A stretch of 64,000 nucleotides of DNA, from assembly GCF_026151655.1 (NCBI RefSeq), contig NZ_JAMQPN010000002.1, positions 124,001 to 188,000 on the forward strand. The letters are read 5' to 3'. Shown piece after piece: positions 18,530 to 27,987 of the stretch (within the stretch, counting starts at the first letter, position 1; each line of letters starts with the position of its first letter). The notes beneath the pieces are model-generated. The model worked only from the letters and a program-made list of their open reading frames with translations. It searched no databases and was not told the DNA's origin. The position numbers were made by a program, and so were the translations under genes. The stretch is from Leptospira soteropolitanensis. GTDB lineage: Bacteria; Spirochaetota; Leptospiria; Leptospirales; Leptospiraceae.

Positions 18530-19344
18530 TCTTCTTTTGGTTTTGGCGGATCAGGAAGGCTGAATGGTTTTAAGGGAGGTTTGCCTTTTTCAACAAAGGT
18601 AGCAAATCCTGAAGAAACGTTTACTGTTACATTCTGTGCGGTAACTGCCACAAGCCCCTCATAGCAACTTAAGATTGTATTTCCAGAAGGATCCACCTCG
18701 GTAAGAAAATCGGTTCCTCTTACTTCTGAAACGGCAGATTCTGTCTTTAAAAGAAACATACGTTGGTTTGTTGATGGTTTTTTCTGAATGATGGAGCGAA
18801 TCCTTCCTTTGCGAAGGTAAAGTTCATCAGGTTCTATATCTGATTTCCCTTTTTCCATTATCACATGGCTGTTTTCGGTAATTTCAAATCTTGATCCCGA
18901 TAACAAAAGAAATTGCGCTTCTGAATCTTTGAAAGTCCTCACTTCATCTTTGACATAAAGACCTTCGCCAATGGTGGCCCCGATCCAGTCGGAACTTTTC
19001 CTAGAAACTTTCAAAACTTCTGTTTTTCCCGAGTATCTTTGCAGATCTGCAAGTGGTTTTTTTCCCAAACTTTTTGGAATCCATAATTTCATCCCAGGAA
19101 TGATGAGATTGGGATTATCTATTTGATTGGATTTGAGTAGTTCCTTCCATTTTCTTGGATCATCCAAGTAAGTTTTAGAAATGATACTTAGAGTTTGTCC
19201 TTTTTCTACTATGATGGTGATTCCATCTCCATCCGGTGGCTGGATGACCTGTTTGGATTCAGCGGAAAGTGATTTATATGTTAAATTCGATAAACAAAAT
19301 AATACAAAAAACAAAATAGAAAAAAGATACTTTTTTCTTCCCAT
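18526..19344 (-). CDS. Exported LysM and FecR domain protein
   Basis: 272 residues if the ATG at 19344 is used, giving a good signal peptide (KKYLFSILFFVLFCLSNLTY, cleavage near SLSAES). LysM domain at about residues 40-85 (IIVEKGQTLSIISKTYLDDPRKWKELLKSNQ is spread there, with NPNLIIPGMKLWIP), which binds peptidoglycan. FecR domain at about 115-225 (VKDEVRTFKDSEAQFLLLSGSRFEI, then SAVSEVRGTDFLTEV). FecR/LysM proteins in spirochaetes are envelope regulators or structural proteins. The start is uncertain: the frame runs up to 19461, other starts exist at 19419 (ATG), 19425 (GTG), and the 19344 ATG follows a terminator-like hairpin with no ribosome binding site. Confidence 0.78.
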   Translation of the reverse strand: MGRKKYLFSILFFVLFCLSNLTYKSLSAESKQVIQPPDGDGITIIVEKGQTLSIISKTYLDDPRKWKELLKSNQIDNPNLIIPGMKLWIPKSLGKKPLADLQRYSGKTEVLKVSRKSSDWIGATIGEGLYVKDEVRTFKDSEAQFLLLSGSRFEITENSHVIMEKGKSDIEPDELYLRKGRIRSIIQKKPSTNQRMFLLKTESAVSEVRGTDFLTEVDPSGNTILSCYEGLVAVTAQNVTVNVSSGFATFVEKGKPPLKPFSLPDPPKPKEE

Positions 19345-19374
19345 AAAAAAGGTGGAAGTTTCCCTCCACCTTTT
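19345..19374 (-). terminator. Intrinsic terminator ending the Fe-S oxidoreductase transcript
   Basis: Read on the minus strand this is a 10-bp perfect stem AAAAGGTGGA / TCCACCTTTT with an 8-base loop and a run of six T. It lies about 70 bases after the stop codon of the Fe-S oxidoreductase gene. The T run touches the ATG of the next gene directly (TTTTTTATGG), so it could also act as an attenuator or block translation of the FecR/LysM gene. Confidence 0.75.
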
Positions 19375-19441
19375 CCAAAGAACAACTAAATTTGTTGCGA
19401 GGAAATTTAGAAATTTCATTTTCACTCGCAACTCTGACTTG

Positions 19442-21544
19442 TTAGTCGATGTTTTCAGCAACTAATTCTGCAATGTCTTTTACTTTTACAGAATCAATTT
19501 TTTCAGCGGCTTTTACACCATCTGTAATCATTGTGATACAGAATGGACAAGCCGTAGCAATGGTCGTAGCACCAGTATCAAGAAGTTGTCCTGTACGTTT
19601 ACTATTCACACGCATACTTTCCGGATTGGATTCATCCACATGTTCTTCCATCCAGTACTGCGCACCACCTGCTCCACAACAAAGTCCTTTGGAGTGATGA
19701 TCTACTGCTTCTTCGATTTTTCCACCAGACACTTTTTTCACAACATCACGAGGATTGTCGTAATTGTTGTTATATCGACCTATGTAACAAGAATCGTGGT
19801 AGGTGTATTTCCCGGTTTTAGCATCATCAGCCACTTTCACATCAATTTTACCTTCTTTAGAAAGTTGGTTGATGTACTCTGAGTGGTGAATGACTTCGAA
19901 GTTTCCACCAAATTGTGGGTATTCGTTTTTGATTGTGTTGTAACAATGTGGACATGCAGTTACGATTTTTTTAATTCCATAACCGTTGATTGTGTCTACG
20001 TTTGTTTGTGCCAAAGTTTGGTATAAATATTCATTACCGCCGCGGCGAGCAGAGTCTCCCGAACATCCTTCTTCCGTTCCAAGGATTCCAAAGTTAACAT
20101 CTGCTTTTTGCATAATTTTGACAAAATCACGAGAGATCTTTTTATTTCTTTCATCAAAAGCACCGGCACAACCTACCCAATAGAGTACGTCCACGTTTTT
20201 GTCTTCTGCTTCTGAAAGAACTTTTACATTAAGGCCTTCTGCCCAGTCTGCTCTTGTATGAGCACCCACACCCCAAGGATTGGAATTGTTTTCCATATTT
20301 GTGAAGGCTTTTTGAAGTTCAGGACTCATTTTTGATTCGGCAAGAACTAGATGACGGCGCATTTCAATGATGGCGTTCACTTGGTTATTTCCTACAGGGC
20401 ATGCTTCTACACACGCATAACAAGTAGTACATCCCCAAAGTGCTTCTTCACTTAAACCTTCGTGCGAGTTGATGACTCCTGTTTCTAGGGCAGCCACTGC
20501 TTCTGCTGCTTCTTCAGGAGTTTTTCCAGCACGTGCAGCTGCTACTTCTGGCATTTTCTCTAACATTTGGTGTTTAAGTTCTACAATGATAGCTTTTGGG
20601 TTTAGGACTTTTCCTGTTCGGTTGGCAGGACATTCCACTTGGCAACGTCCACATTCGATACAAGACATACCATCGAGTAGGTTTGGCCAAGGAAAATCTT
20701 CCACACGGTTGGAACCCCAAACTGCATTTTCATCATCTAAATTGAGTTTAGAAAGTTGGCCTTTCGGAGTGTCAGTCGCAAGGAAGTAGTTAAACGGAGC
20801 AAAAATTAAGTGAGCGTGTTTGGAAGTTGGAACATACAACATAAAAGCAAACACGGTAAGGATATGACCCCACCACATGATTTGGAAAACAGTATCAGCA
20901 GAAGAATTGGCAACACCAATCGATTCCCAAACAGATCCAATCGCACCATCAATAAGACCTGCATGAGAAAAGTAAGTTGCTGCAACGGTTTTTGCACCAT
21001 TTCCCAGTAAGGTGGTTACCATAAGGGTTGCAATCATACTGATCACTACTGCAGAAGCAGGAGAGTGAACATCAAGACCTTTTGCTTTTTTGATCCAACG
21101 TCTCCAAGCAAAGAAACCAAGACCTGTGAGTACAAGAATGGAAACATAGTTTACCGCTTGTTCATAGATATGATTTGCTGATTCACCAAAAAGAAATTCA
21201 GGAAGAGCAAATTTGTAAGGATCTTCCATAACATAACCAAATACACCTGCCACCATTTGGCTTGTTGTGTGGATGGTATACACTAGAAATCCGTAGAACA
21301 CAAATGCGTGCATGATACCGCGTACTGGTTCCCGGAAATTTTTCTTTTGTAGGACAACGTTTATTAAAAAACTTTTGAGACGAAATCCAATATTTAGGTT
21401 CTTTTTCGCATCTTCATTGAAGAAAGCAGGACGACCATTGAAGATCAGTCCGAGCCTATAAAGGATGGCGCGGACAAAGACAATGTTTGCCACGACGAAA
21501 AATGCTGTGAATAATAGGTGAAAGAGAATTCTTCCGATATCCAT
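19442..21544 (-). CDS. Membrane Fe-S oxidoreductase (heterodisulfide-reductase D-like, EtfD type)
   Basis: 700 residues. The N-terminal 255 residues hold about five to six transmembrane helices resembling the nitrate-reductase gamma (NarI-like) domain. Then come two 4Fe-4S motifs: CIECGRCQVECPANR near residue 305 and CTTCYACVEACPVG near 375. The C-terminal half has two CCG domains with WVGCAGAFDER, TACPHCYNTIKNEYP, YHDSCYIGR and GLCCGAGGAQYW, ligands of the noncubane cluster type. Proteins of this build are quinone oxidoreductases that take electrons from ETF in beta-oxidation (EtfD-like) or related systems. Standing alone between divergent mqnC and a terminator, it has no etf genes at hand; the electron donor is inferred. 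Confidence 0.85.
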   Translation of the reverse strand: MDIGRILFHLLFTAFFVVANIVFVRAILYRLGLIFNGRPAFFNEDAKKNLNIGFRLKSFLINVVLQKKNFREPVRGIMHAFVFYGFLVYTIHTTSQMVAGVFGYVMEDPYKFALPEFLFGESANHIYEQAVNYVSILVLTGLGFFAWRRWIKKAKGLDVHSPASAVVISMIATLMVTTLLGNGAKTVAATYFSHAGLIDGAIGSVWESIGVANSSADTVFQIMWWGHILTVFAFMLYVPTSKHAHLIFAPFNYFLATDTPKGQLSKLNLDDENAVWGSNRVEDFPWPNLLDGMSCIECGRCQVECPANRTGKVLNPKAIIVELKHQMLEKMPEVAAARAGKTPEEAAEAVAALETGVINSHEGLSEEALWGCTTCYACVEACPVGNNQVNAIIEMRRHLVLAESKMSPELQKAFTNMENNSNPWGVGAHTRADWAEGLNVKVLSEAEDKNVDVLYWVGCAGAFDERNKKISRDFVKIMQKADVNFGILGTEEGCSGDSARRGGNEYLYQTLAQTNVDTINGYGIKKIVTACPHCYNTIKNEYPQFGGNFEVIHHSEYINQLSKEGKIDVKVADDAKTGKYTYHDSCYIGRYNNNYDNPRDVVKKVSGGKIEEAVDHHSKGLCCGAGGAQYWMEEHVDESNPESMRVNSKRTGQLLDTGATTIATACPFCITMITDGVKAAEKIDSVKVKDIAELVAENID

Positions 21545-21667
21545 TTATGTTTATGCCCTTAAGGTGTTTGGTATTTCCTAGGATTTGTATAGAAAAATGA
21601 ATGTCCAGGAAAATTCGGTTTTTACAGGGATCTGTCAGCAGATTTCCTGTCCAAGTAGGTAGAGATC

Positions 21668-22777
21668 ATGAACTTAGACTCGTTTTCATTTAGCCCAAAA
21701 GACCCTAGTGATGCCATCCTTTTGCGTGCGGCAGAGGGCAAACGCATCTCTCCTGAGGAAGCCCTCATCCTTTACCAAGAAGGCGATTTTTTAAAGATCC
21801 AAATGGTGGCGCGGTTTCTTCGGGAGAAGGTGAGACCTCATTCAGAAGCCAGTTACACAATGTTTCGGGTAGTCAATTATACCAACTATTGCAATGTAGA
21901 GTGCAATTTTTGTTCCTTTATGGACGAGATAGGGAATGGAAAAGGATATGTACTCTCGAAAGAAGAGATCCTACAAAAAATGGATTACGCTGTAGAAGAA
22001 GGGGCGGACCAAATGTTCCTCCAAGGGGGGGTCTATCCAAACCTTCCTTTCGAATATTATTTAGATGTGATTCGCACCGTAAAAGCAAAATACCCAAAGA
22101 TGCATATCCGTGCCTTTTCTCCTGTGGAAGTGATCAATTTAGAAACTATTACGGGTAAACCTTTACGTGAAGTATTACTCATTTTAAAAGAAGCAGGCCT
22201 TGATTCGGTTCCAGGGGCTGGGGCTGAAATTCTCACAGAGAGAATGCGCCAAATCATTTCTCCAAAAAAAGCCAGTGTATCAGAATGGGTAAGAGCGATG
22301 GAAACCTGTCACGAAGTGGGACTTCTTGGATCTGCCAATGTCGTATTTGGATCGGAAGAAACAGAGGAAGAGGTGATCGAACACTTATCTGTCGTTCGAG
22401 ACCTCCAAGACCGCACAGGTGGATTTTTATCTTTTATCCCTTGGACCTTCCAACCACAGACCAAAAGGTTCAAAGTAAGACCCGTTCCCACTCATGAATA
22501 CTTAAAGGTTCTTGGGATCTGCCGGATCTTCCTAGACAATATCAAACATATCGAAACTTCCGTTATGGTTCTTGGAAAAGGTGTGGGGCAACTGGCACTC
22601 TATTCCGGGGCAGATGATATTTCTTCTGTTGTCATTGAAGAAAATGTACTTCGTTCCTTCGGGCTAAAAACAGAAAAGGAAGCACGTAAGTTTTTAAAAG
22701 AAGGAGGATTCCAGCCCATCCGAAGGAATTTAATGTACGAAGAAGAATACGAAGGCAATCGAGCCGGAGTGGAATAA
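21668..22777 (+). CDS. mqnC: Cyclic dehypoxanthinyl futalosine synthase
   Basis: 369 residues with GGTAGAG ahead of the ATG. MqnC is a radical-SAM enzyme that cyclises dehypoxanthine futalosine in the futalosine route to menaquinone. The cluster motif [10 protein letters not shown] lies near residues 76-85. Family blocks follow: [71 protein letters not shown], and [13 protein letters not shown], the last of which distinguishes MqnC from MqnE. mqnA is in the same window at 57.7-58.4 kb, supporting use of this route. Divergent from the Fe-S oxidoreductase gene, another quinone-linked enzyme. Confidence 0.93.
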   Translation: MNLDSFSFSPKDPSDAILLRAAEGKRISPEEALILYQEGDFLKIQMVARFLREKVRPHSEASYTMFRVVNYTNYCNVECNFCSFMDEIGNGKGYVLSKEEILQKMDYAVEEGADQMFLQGGVYPNLPFEYYLDVIRTVKAKYPKMHIRAFSPVEVINLETITGKPLREVLLILKEAGLDSVPGAGAEILTERMRQIISPKKASVSEWVRAMETCHEVGLLGSANVVFGSEETEEEVIEHLSVVRDLQDRTGGFLSFIPWTFQPQTKRFKVRPVPTHEYLKVLGICRIFLDNIKHIETSVMVLGKGVGQLALYSGADDISSVVIEENVLRSFGLKTEKEARKFLKEGGFQPIRRNLMYEEEYEGNRAGVE

Positions 22778-22838
22778 ATTGTCAATCCCTTGCAACCTGT
22801 AGTTTTTTAGCTTAAAGCTAATAGAAAGTAGAGGAGGC

Positions 22839-22868
22839 AAAAAAAAAGACGGGCTTTCACCCATCTTT
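22839..22868 (-). terminator. Intrinsic terminator after the GGDEF gene
   Basis: On the minus strand a stem AAAGATGGG / CCCGTCTTT (nine pairs with one A-C mismatch) and a six-base loop are followed by nine T. It lies about 90 bases after the GGDEF gene stop. The rest of the 182-base gap between mqnC and the GGDEF gene holds only a 15-base palindrome at 22807-22821 and a weak stem near 22905-22919. Confidence 0.7.
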
Positions 22869-22959
22869 GGAATTTTACACCTTATCCGTTATGGACATAA
22901 ACTGAGAATCAGTCTCAATTTTAATACTCCAGATTTTTGATATCTTGTCTATCATTTTT

Positions 22960-24153
22960 TTAAGATTCTATCAGTGTGATTCGGTTTCTCCCCTCATTTT
23001 TCGAGGTATAGAGAGCCGTGTCAATTTTGTGGTATAGTTCGTCAAAACTGGGATCATCTTCGGGACGAAAAAGTGTGGCTCCAATTGATACAGTTAAAGT
23101 AAGGAATTCGCCAGGTTGGTTGTGGATCGGGATTTGTAGTCGCTCTAGTTTTTCACGAATCGATTCGGCAAGAACCTGCAGACCTTCTTTATCAATGGGG
23201 GATACAAGAAGACAAAATTCATCTCCCCCTATCCGCGCTGCAATGTCTGTGATCCTTGTCCTGGATTTTACCGTTTTCGCAAATGCCTGGATGGCAAGAT
23301 CTCCTTGTTTGTGACCGTATTTATCATTAATTGCTTTGAGACGGTCTAAATCCAAAATCACAAGTCCGATGATAAACCCTTCTCGGTTGGATCTTTTTTT
23401 ATAGAGATCAAACTGTTCTAGCAGATGACGCCTGTTAAATAGTTCAGTCATCGAATCCACCCGGGAGAGATCTTCTATTTTTTGATTGATACGGAGTAAT
23501 TTCCCTACAGTGATCCGTAATCTTGCCTTTACCCGGTATTCTTCAAACCGCCAGTAGTTGATGAGGAGGTTTGCCACAAATCCAAAAGCTAGTAAAAAGG
23601 AAACTATCAGCACATCTTGATAAAAGACAAAACGATCAAAACCTTGGATTCGCGAAAAATTTAAATGTAAGGGGATGAAGACAGCAATGTACAAGGTGGA
23701 AAGAAGTAGAATTCGGAAAGGTTCAATCCATAGAAGGATCGAGGCACTGGCGATGACAATGGCCGAACCAAATAGATAATAAGCATGGTTCGGTTTATCA
23801 TAGACCATCATGGGTATATAGAGTAAAATGAGGCCGATAAGTACAAGACTTGTAATCCCGTAAATATGTCTTTGGAAAAGTTTTACCCTCTTTTTTCCAA
23901 AGAGATAAACAAAAAAACAAATAGCAAGCGACGAGATTCTGAAAAAAGCAATCCAGAAACTAGCTTCTTTGGTTCGCACGAGGGAATCGACAAACAGAAG
24001 AGAGATGATGGCTGTAAAGGCCGTCATCACACTAAAAATCTGTAGCGAAGAGCCTATGTCGGAAATATTTGTGGCGGTGAAACTAGGATGGTAGGTTCGT
24101 AAAAACATTTTACGAAATACAAAGAAGTATCTTTTGAATGTATGCCTGCGCAT
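22960..24153 (-). CDS. Membrane diguanylate cyclase (GGDEF protein)
   Basis: 397 residues. Residues about 35-210 contain six or so transmembrane helices without a named sensor domain; a short linker leads to the GGDEF domain at about 225-395. The active-site motif is intact, GGDEF at 309-313 inside ARIGGDEFCLL, with DSMTELFNRRHLLEQ upstream and NKYGHKQGD preceding. An inhibitory RxxD site is not obvious. It should make cyclic di-GMP in response to an unknown membrane signal. No EAL domain. Monocistronic on the minus strand, followed by a terminator. Confidence 0.9.
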   Translation of the reverse strand: MRRHTFKRYFFVFRKMFLRTYHPSFTATNISDIGSSLQIFSVMTAFTAIISLLFVDSLVRTKEASFWIAFFRISSLAICFFVYLFGKKRVKLFQRHIYGITSLVLIGLILLYIPMMVYDKPNHAYYLFGSAIVIASASILLWIEPFRILLLSTLYIAVFIPLHLNFSRIQGFDRFVFYQDVLIVSFLLAFGFVANLLINYWRFEEYRVKARLRITVGKLLRINQKIEDLSRVDSMTELFNRRHLLEQFDLYKKRSNREGFIIGLVILDLDRLKAINDKYGHKQGDLAIQAFAKTVKSRTRITDIAARIGGDEFCLLVSPIDKEGLQVLAESIREKLERLQIPIHNQPGEFLTLTVSIGATLFRPEDDPSFDELYHKIDTALYTSKNEGRNRITLIES

Positions 24154-24209
24154 GTACGAACCAGAACTAAAAATACAGAAAATCTAAGATCTGTAAACCA
24201 TTTCCTGAA

Positions 24210-25028
24210 CTAGAAAATAATTACCTTTCTTTGAGATTTGGCAAGGACTTCGGGAATCGTCAATCCATCACTTCCCAATGTTCGAATCTTTTCACCATTG
24301 GAATATAGAATTACCCCTTTGATTCCAAAATTTCCAATCATGGTATAGGCTATTTGGTCTAGTCTGTCTTTTAATATCTCCATACTTCCGCCATAACCGA
24401 TGTCTTCCGAAATGGAGAGGTGGAGGATTCCGTTGTCCAATCGATAATTAGGTTCCATACGAATTTTTTTAGACAAAGCTGAAAGAACGCCTTTTCCTTT
24501 TTCTTCTGGATTTGGTCCTTTGGTTAATTCTTGGAATAAAAAAGGAATCGGATCTCCACCCGGAAATTCCCGGCTAAGTTTGACTAATTGCGATTGGCTG
24601 TTTTTACCAGTTCCGTAAAATTTTAAAAAATACACTGACAAATAACCAGCATCCGCTTGCAGGCGTTTGCCGGGGCCAGGAAACCTATCTTCGGGAAGGG
24701 TGATTTCTGGAATGGTATCATCCATTAGTTTTGTCTGTGGTTTTGGTTTTGGCAAAGTATCCGGAAAGGTTTGCGTGAGGACTTCTTCCTCCCAGTTTAA
24801 ATCATCTTCCCAATTTTCTTTGGTAAATGGATCAGAGGGTTCTGCAAATTTAGCCCTTTCTTGAGACTTTCCAATATTGCGAAATCCTTGTTTGGGAAGG
24901 AAACTTCCAGTGGCTTTGGGATCAAATCCCATCGACTTTTCGATGAGTACCAGTACAAGAAAGATTCCGCCAATCAAATAGCGTAATGATTTCCATTTGT
25001 CTTCTTGAATTTGGGGATGTACCGCCAC
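24210..25028 (-). CDS. GerMN domain protein, membrane anchored
   Basis: 272 residues from a GTG. One hydrophobic segment at about 16-33 (LIGGIFLVLVLIEKSMGF) anchors or exports it. A low-complexity acidic region rich in Asp, Glu and Pro covers about 55-115. The C-terminal 150 residues match the GerMN domain (VYFLKFYGTGKNSQSQLVKL, then PIPFLFQELTKGPNPEEKGKG, GILHLSISEDIGYGGS, DQIAYTMIGNFGIKGVILYSNG). GerMN occurs in the spore germination protein GerM and in lipoproteins such as LpqB; the function in non-sporing bacteria is not established. It follows the HAD gene by about 35 bases on the same strand. Confidence 0.75.
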   Translation of the reverse strand: MAVHPQIQEDKWKSLRYLIGGIFLVLVLIEKSMGFDPKATGSFLPKQGFRNIGKSQERAKFAEPSDPFTKENWEDDLNWEEEVLTQTFPDTLPKPKPQTKLMDDTIPEITLPEDRFPGPGKRLQADAGYLSVYFLKFYGTGKNSQSQLVKLSREFPGGDPIPFLFQELTKGPNPEEKGKGVLSALSKKIRMEPNYRLDNGILHLSISEDIGYGGSMEILKDRLDQIAYTMIGNFGIKGVILYSNGEKIRTLGSDGLTIPEVLAKSQRKVIIF

Positions 25029-25062
25029 AGTATCAATGTCGGAAAAGTAGAGAGTTTCGAAT

Positions 25063-25743
25063 TTAAAAAAAATCTTTTAAAGTGGTTAAATTATCGAATT
25101 TCCAATCGAAATCGGGAATTTCTCCGGGAAGGCCGTGACCGTAGGTACAGAAACCAAAGGGGCATCCGTTTTCTCTTGCCGCTTCCCAGTCACTATGCCT
25201 ATCTCCAATCATCGCAATGGCACTTGGTTCTAAATTGTATTTACGAACATACTCTGCAAGGATCTCACCTTTGGTATGGATTGTGTCTTGGTTGATGACA
25301 ACAATTGGTTCAAAGTATTGTAACACTCCTGCTGTATCCAAAACGGTTTCAATATAAGCTTTTCTTCCGTTGGAGGCACAAGTAATGGTATATCCCTTTT
25401 CTTTGAGATAATGGATGGTAGAGCCGACACCCGCATAAAAATCACCACCACCACTGCGGATGGAGTCACAGAGTAAATCTAGTACTCTTCCAGAAATCTG
25501 GTCTCGTTCGGATTCAGGAAGGTCTGGCAATAGATTTTTAAAGATGGTGCGAACTGGTTTCCCAATCTCATTCATAATCTGGTCATGACTCGGCAAGGAC
25601 GTGATTTTTCCCGTCTTTTGTGCAAACTCTTCGATTGCCTGCACATAGGTCTTAAAGATTATGGATTCTGAGGAAAATAAGGTCCCATCGACATCGAAGG
25701 CGACCATGCGGATTTCCCCCAGGCGGTTTTCTTGCATTACCAC
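25063..25743 (-). CDS. HAD-family hydrolase, phosphoglycolate-phosphatase-like
   Basis: 226 residues. HAD motifs: [14 protein letters not shown] with the nucleophile Asp; [16 protein letters not shown], the Lys of [32 protein letters not shown]. An alpha-helical cap of subclass I lies between motifs I and II (about 30-115). It most resembles Gph/PpaX-type small-molecule phosphatases; the substrate cannot be told. Start could be GTG at 25743, or the ATG two codons further. It is divergent from the KamA-like operon and 47 bases away. Confidence 0.83.
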   Translation of the reverse strand: MVMQENRLGEIRMVAFDVDGTLFSSESIIFKTYVQAIEEFAQKTGKITSLPSHDQIMNEIGKPVRTIFKNLLPDLPESERDQISGRVLDLLCDSIRSGGGDFYAGVGSTIHYLKEKGYTITCASNGRKAYIETVLDTAGVLQYFEPIVVINQDTIHTKGEILAEYVRKYNLEPSAIAMIGDRHSDWEAARENGCPFGFCTYGHGLPGEIPDFDWKFDNLTTLKDFF

Positions 25744-25789
25744 CAGAAAAGAATTTGGCGGTCTCTTGGCAAGTAAGGAATTGGAAGTT

Positions 25790-26995
25790 ATGCTCGTGCA
25801 AAGCAGTTTATCAGAAGTTCTTAAGGCGCGCGAAGAGTTGTATACTCGGACGAATTGGACGGATCACACCTCGCAGTTACAGAATCGTGTGAAAGGAGAG
25901 GACTTATCTCGTTATTTTGTTCTCACGGAATCGGAAATCATCGGAATTAAAGAAACCATTCGTTTGCATGTTTCTACCACTCCATATTACCTGTCTTTGT
26001 CGAGTCCTGATGATCCGAGTTGTCCGATTCGAAAAATGATTGTTCCCAGATCAGAAGAGGCAGTCCTTTCCTCGGAAGAAAGTAGTGATCCCTTGGATGA
26101 AGAAAGGCTAAGCCCTGTTCGTGGGCTGACTCATATGTATCCCAATCGGGTACTATTATTTTCCAACCATTCCTGCAGTGTGTATTGTCGCCATTGTATG
26201 CGAGGCCGAAAGGTTTCTTCCAATGAAGAAAGAATGGAAAAAGCGGATTTGGAGAGGGCATTTGATTACATACGAAACCATCCTGAGATAGAAGATGTAG
26301 TCATCAGCGGTGGAGATCCTCTCAACTTAAGCGATGCTAGAATCGAATGGATCCTCTCTGAGTTAAACTCGATCCCACATGTAAAAATCTGTAGATTGGG
26401 CACAAGAAACCCAGTCACTTTACCATTTAGGATCACTGAAGCCTTATGCAAAATCATTGAAAAATATAACAACGAGCAACTATCTATTTTTTGTAACACT
26501 CAGTTCAATCATCCAAAAGAATGCACCCAAGAATCTAAAGAAGCGGTCCTTCGGTTATTAAAAGTAGGTGTATCAGTCGGGAACCAGTCTGTTCTTTTAA
26601 AAGGGATTAACGATGAGGAAGAGACCATGCTTAGTCTTCATAAAAAACTTTTGGAAATGCGAGTTCGTGCTTATTATCTTTATGACCCGGAGCTCATCCC
26701 TGGATCTCGGGGTTTTCGAACTCCACTTGCCCGTGGGATAGAAATTGTAGAATACATGAGAGGTAAAATTGGAGGGATGGGGATTCCCCAATTTGTGAAT
26801 GACCTTCCTGGTGGAGGTGGCAAAATTACCATTTCACCTAACTGGTATTTGGGGTATATTCCCAAAACCCGCCAACATGTATTTCGATCAGCAGTCACAA
26901 AAAAAATACATTTATCCTTCGAACCTGTAGATTCCACCAAAGAATCCTATTACCCTGTTCTCAGTGATGCTGATTTGGAGAAACTGGGATTATGA
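25790..26995 (+). CDS. KamA-like radical SAM aminomutase
   Basis: 401 residues from the ATG at 25790, preceded by AAGGAATTGGAAG; the frame is open from 25661 but that part lies under the divergent HAD gene. Seen: radical-SAM cysteines Cys129, Cys133 and Cys136 (CSVYCRHC), Arg138 equivalent to the carboxylate-binding Arg134 of clostridial lysine 2,3-aminomutase, SGGDP at 173-177, and PLP-binding Lys345 in GGGGK. Of the two aspartates that hold the lysine epsilon-amino group, one is kept (Asp338) while the other aligns with Glu301. So a PLP/SAM 2,3-aminomutase acting on lysine or a related amino acid is likely; exact substrate uncertain. First gene of a three-gene operon. Confidence 0.87.
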   Translation: MLVQSSLSEVLKAREELYTRTNWTDHTSQLQNRVKGEDLSRYFVLTESEIIGIKETIRLHVSTTPYYLSLSSPDDPSCPIRKMIVPRSEEAVLSSEESSDPLDEERLSPVRGLTHMYPNRVLLFSNHSCSVYCRHCMRGRKVSSNEERMEKADLERAFDYIRNHPEIEDVVISGGDPLNLSDARIEWILSELNSIPHVKICRLGTRNPVTLPFRITEALCKIIEKYNNEQLSIFCNTQFNHPKECTQESKEAVLRLLKVGVSVGNQSVLLKGINDEEETMLSLHKKLLEMRVRAYYLYDPELIPGSRGFRTPLARGIEIVEYMRGKIGGMGIPQFVNDLPGGGGKITISPNWYLGYIPKTRQHVFRSAVTKKIHLSFEPVDSTKESYYPVLSDADLEKLGL

Positions 26996-27987
26996 AAGGC
27001 ACTGTGATCCTCGCTTGCGATGTATATGATGCGAACACCCCCGAATTTTCTCAGGAATGGGAATCGGAAGAATCCATACAAAAGATGGAACAAACCATCC
27101 TGGATTTAGGTTATGATGTAGCGGTTTTATCAAACCCAACAGAGATCACTTCTGTTCTCAGTAACATTCCCTTGGATGAGAGACGTAATTGGATCGTTTG
27201 GAATCTTGTGGAAGGATACCAGTCCCCAAACAGAGAAGCTTACATACCGGCGTTATGCGAATATTTAGCCGTGCCTCATACGGGAAGCTCTGCGGCAGTC
27301 CAAACTCTAACTTTAGATAAATACAAAACGAAACTTTTTTTAAGATCCTTTGGAATTCCCACAGCAGATTCATGGCTTGTGGAAGATAAAAATGAAACAC
27401 CGCAGGGGAACTTTCCCTTATTCGTCAAACCAAATGGAGAAGGTTCAAGTCTTGGTATTAACGAAAAAAATCTAATTCAGAATATTGCCGAATGGAGGAA
27501 TGTTCTGCCAGCTTTGGTAGAAAAATTCCATTCCGTCATTGCGGAATCCTACCTCTCAGGAAGGGAACTAACGATCGCAGTATTTGGAAACAAGGGTGAG
27601 TATACTACCACAGCCCCAGCCTTTGTTGATTATCCAGGTTCTGTTTACAGTGATCTTGTCAAATCCAAAGAAAACTTTGTTGAATCATTGGATTTTACTG
27701 TGCCAAAAGATTTGTCTGAGTCTCTAATAACCTATGCATTGAAAATTGCGAGTTTACTCGGAAGTTCTGGTTATATTCGGATCGATTTTAAATTGGAAAA
27801 AGATCTGCCATATCTTTTGGAAGTTAATGCCACACCGGGTTTTTCTTCTGTCTATTCCACCTTGCCATTGTTATGGGAAAAAAGTGGTAAAACTTACTCT
27901 GAACTACTAAGTTATGTTTTGGATTTAGGATTTCAGGAATATAAACACCATCATCGTTATCAATATGCAAAGGATAAAAACCTATGA
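26992..27987 (+). CDS. ATP-grasp ligase related to D-Ala-D-Ala ligase
   Basis: 331 residues. ATP-grasp features: [12 protein letters not shown] at 145-156 (phosphate loop), GRELTIAV at 190-197, and Mg ligands Asp265, Glu277 and Asn279 in RIDF and LEVNATPG, aligned with Asp257/Glu270/Asn272 of DdlB. The N-lobe block reads [23 protein letters not shown] instead of the Ddl pattern with xHGxxGEDG, so the D-Ala site is altered and I do not call it ddl. It overlaps the KamA-like gene by four bases (ATGA) and the next gene by four bases. I infer it joins an amino acid, perhaps the aminomutase product, to another carboxylate or amine. Confidence 0.82.
   Translation: MKGTVILACDVYDANTPEFSQEWESEESIQKMEQTILDLGYDVAVLSNPTEITSVLSNIPLDERRNWIVWNLVEGYQSPNREAYIPALCEYLAVPHTGSSAAVQTLTLDKYKTKLFLRSFGIPTADSWLVEDKNETPQGNFPLFVKPNGEGSSLGINEKNLIQNIAEWRNVLPALVEKFHSVIAESYLSGRELTIAVFGNKGEYTTTAPAFVDYPGSVYSDLVKSKENFVESLDFTVPKDLSESLITYALKIASLLGSSGYIRIDFKLEKDLPYLLEVNATPGFSSVYSTLPLLWEKSGKTYSELLSYVLDLGFQEYKHHHRYQYAKDKNL

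Noticed and set aside
22807..22821. 15-base palindrome TTAGCTTAAAGCTAA after mqnC
   Set aside because: It lies in the 3' gap between mqnC and the GGDEF gene, away from any promoter, with a short loop; no role can be supported.
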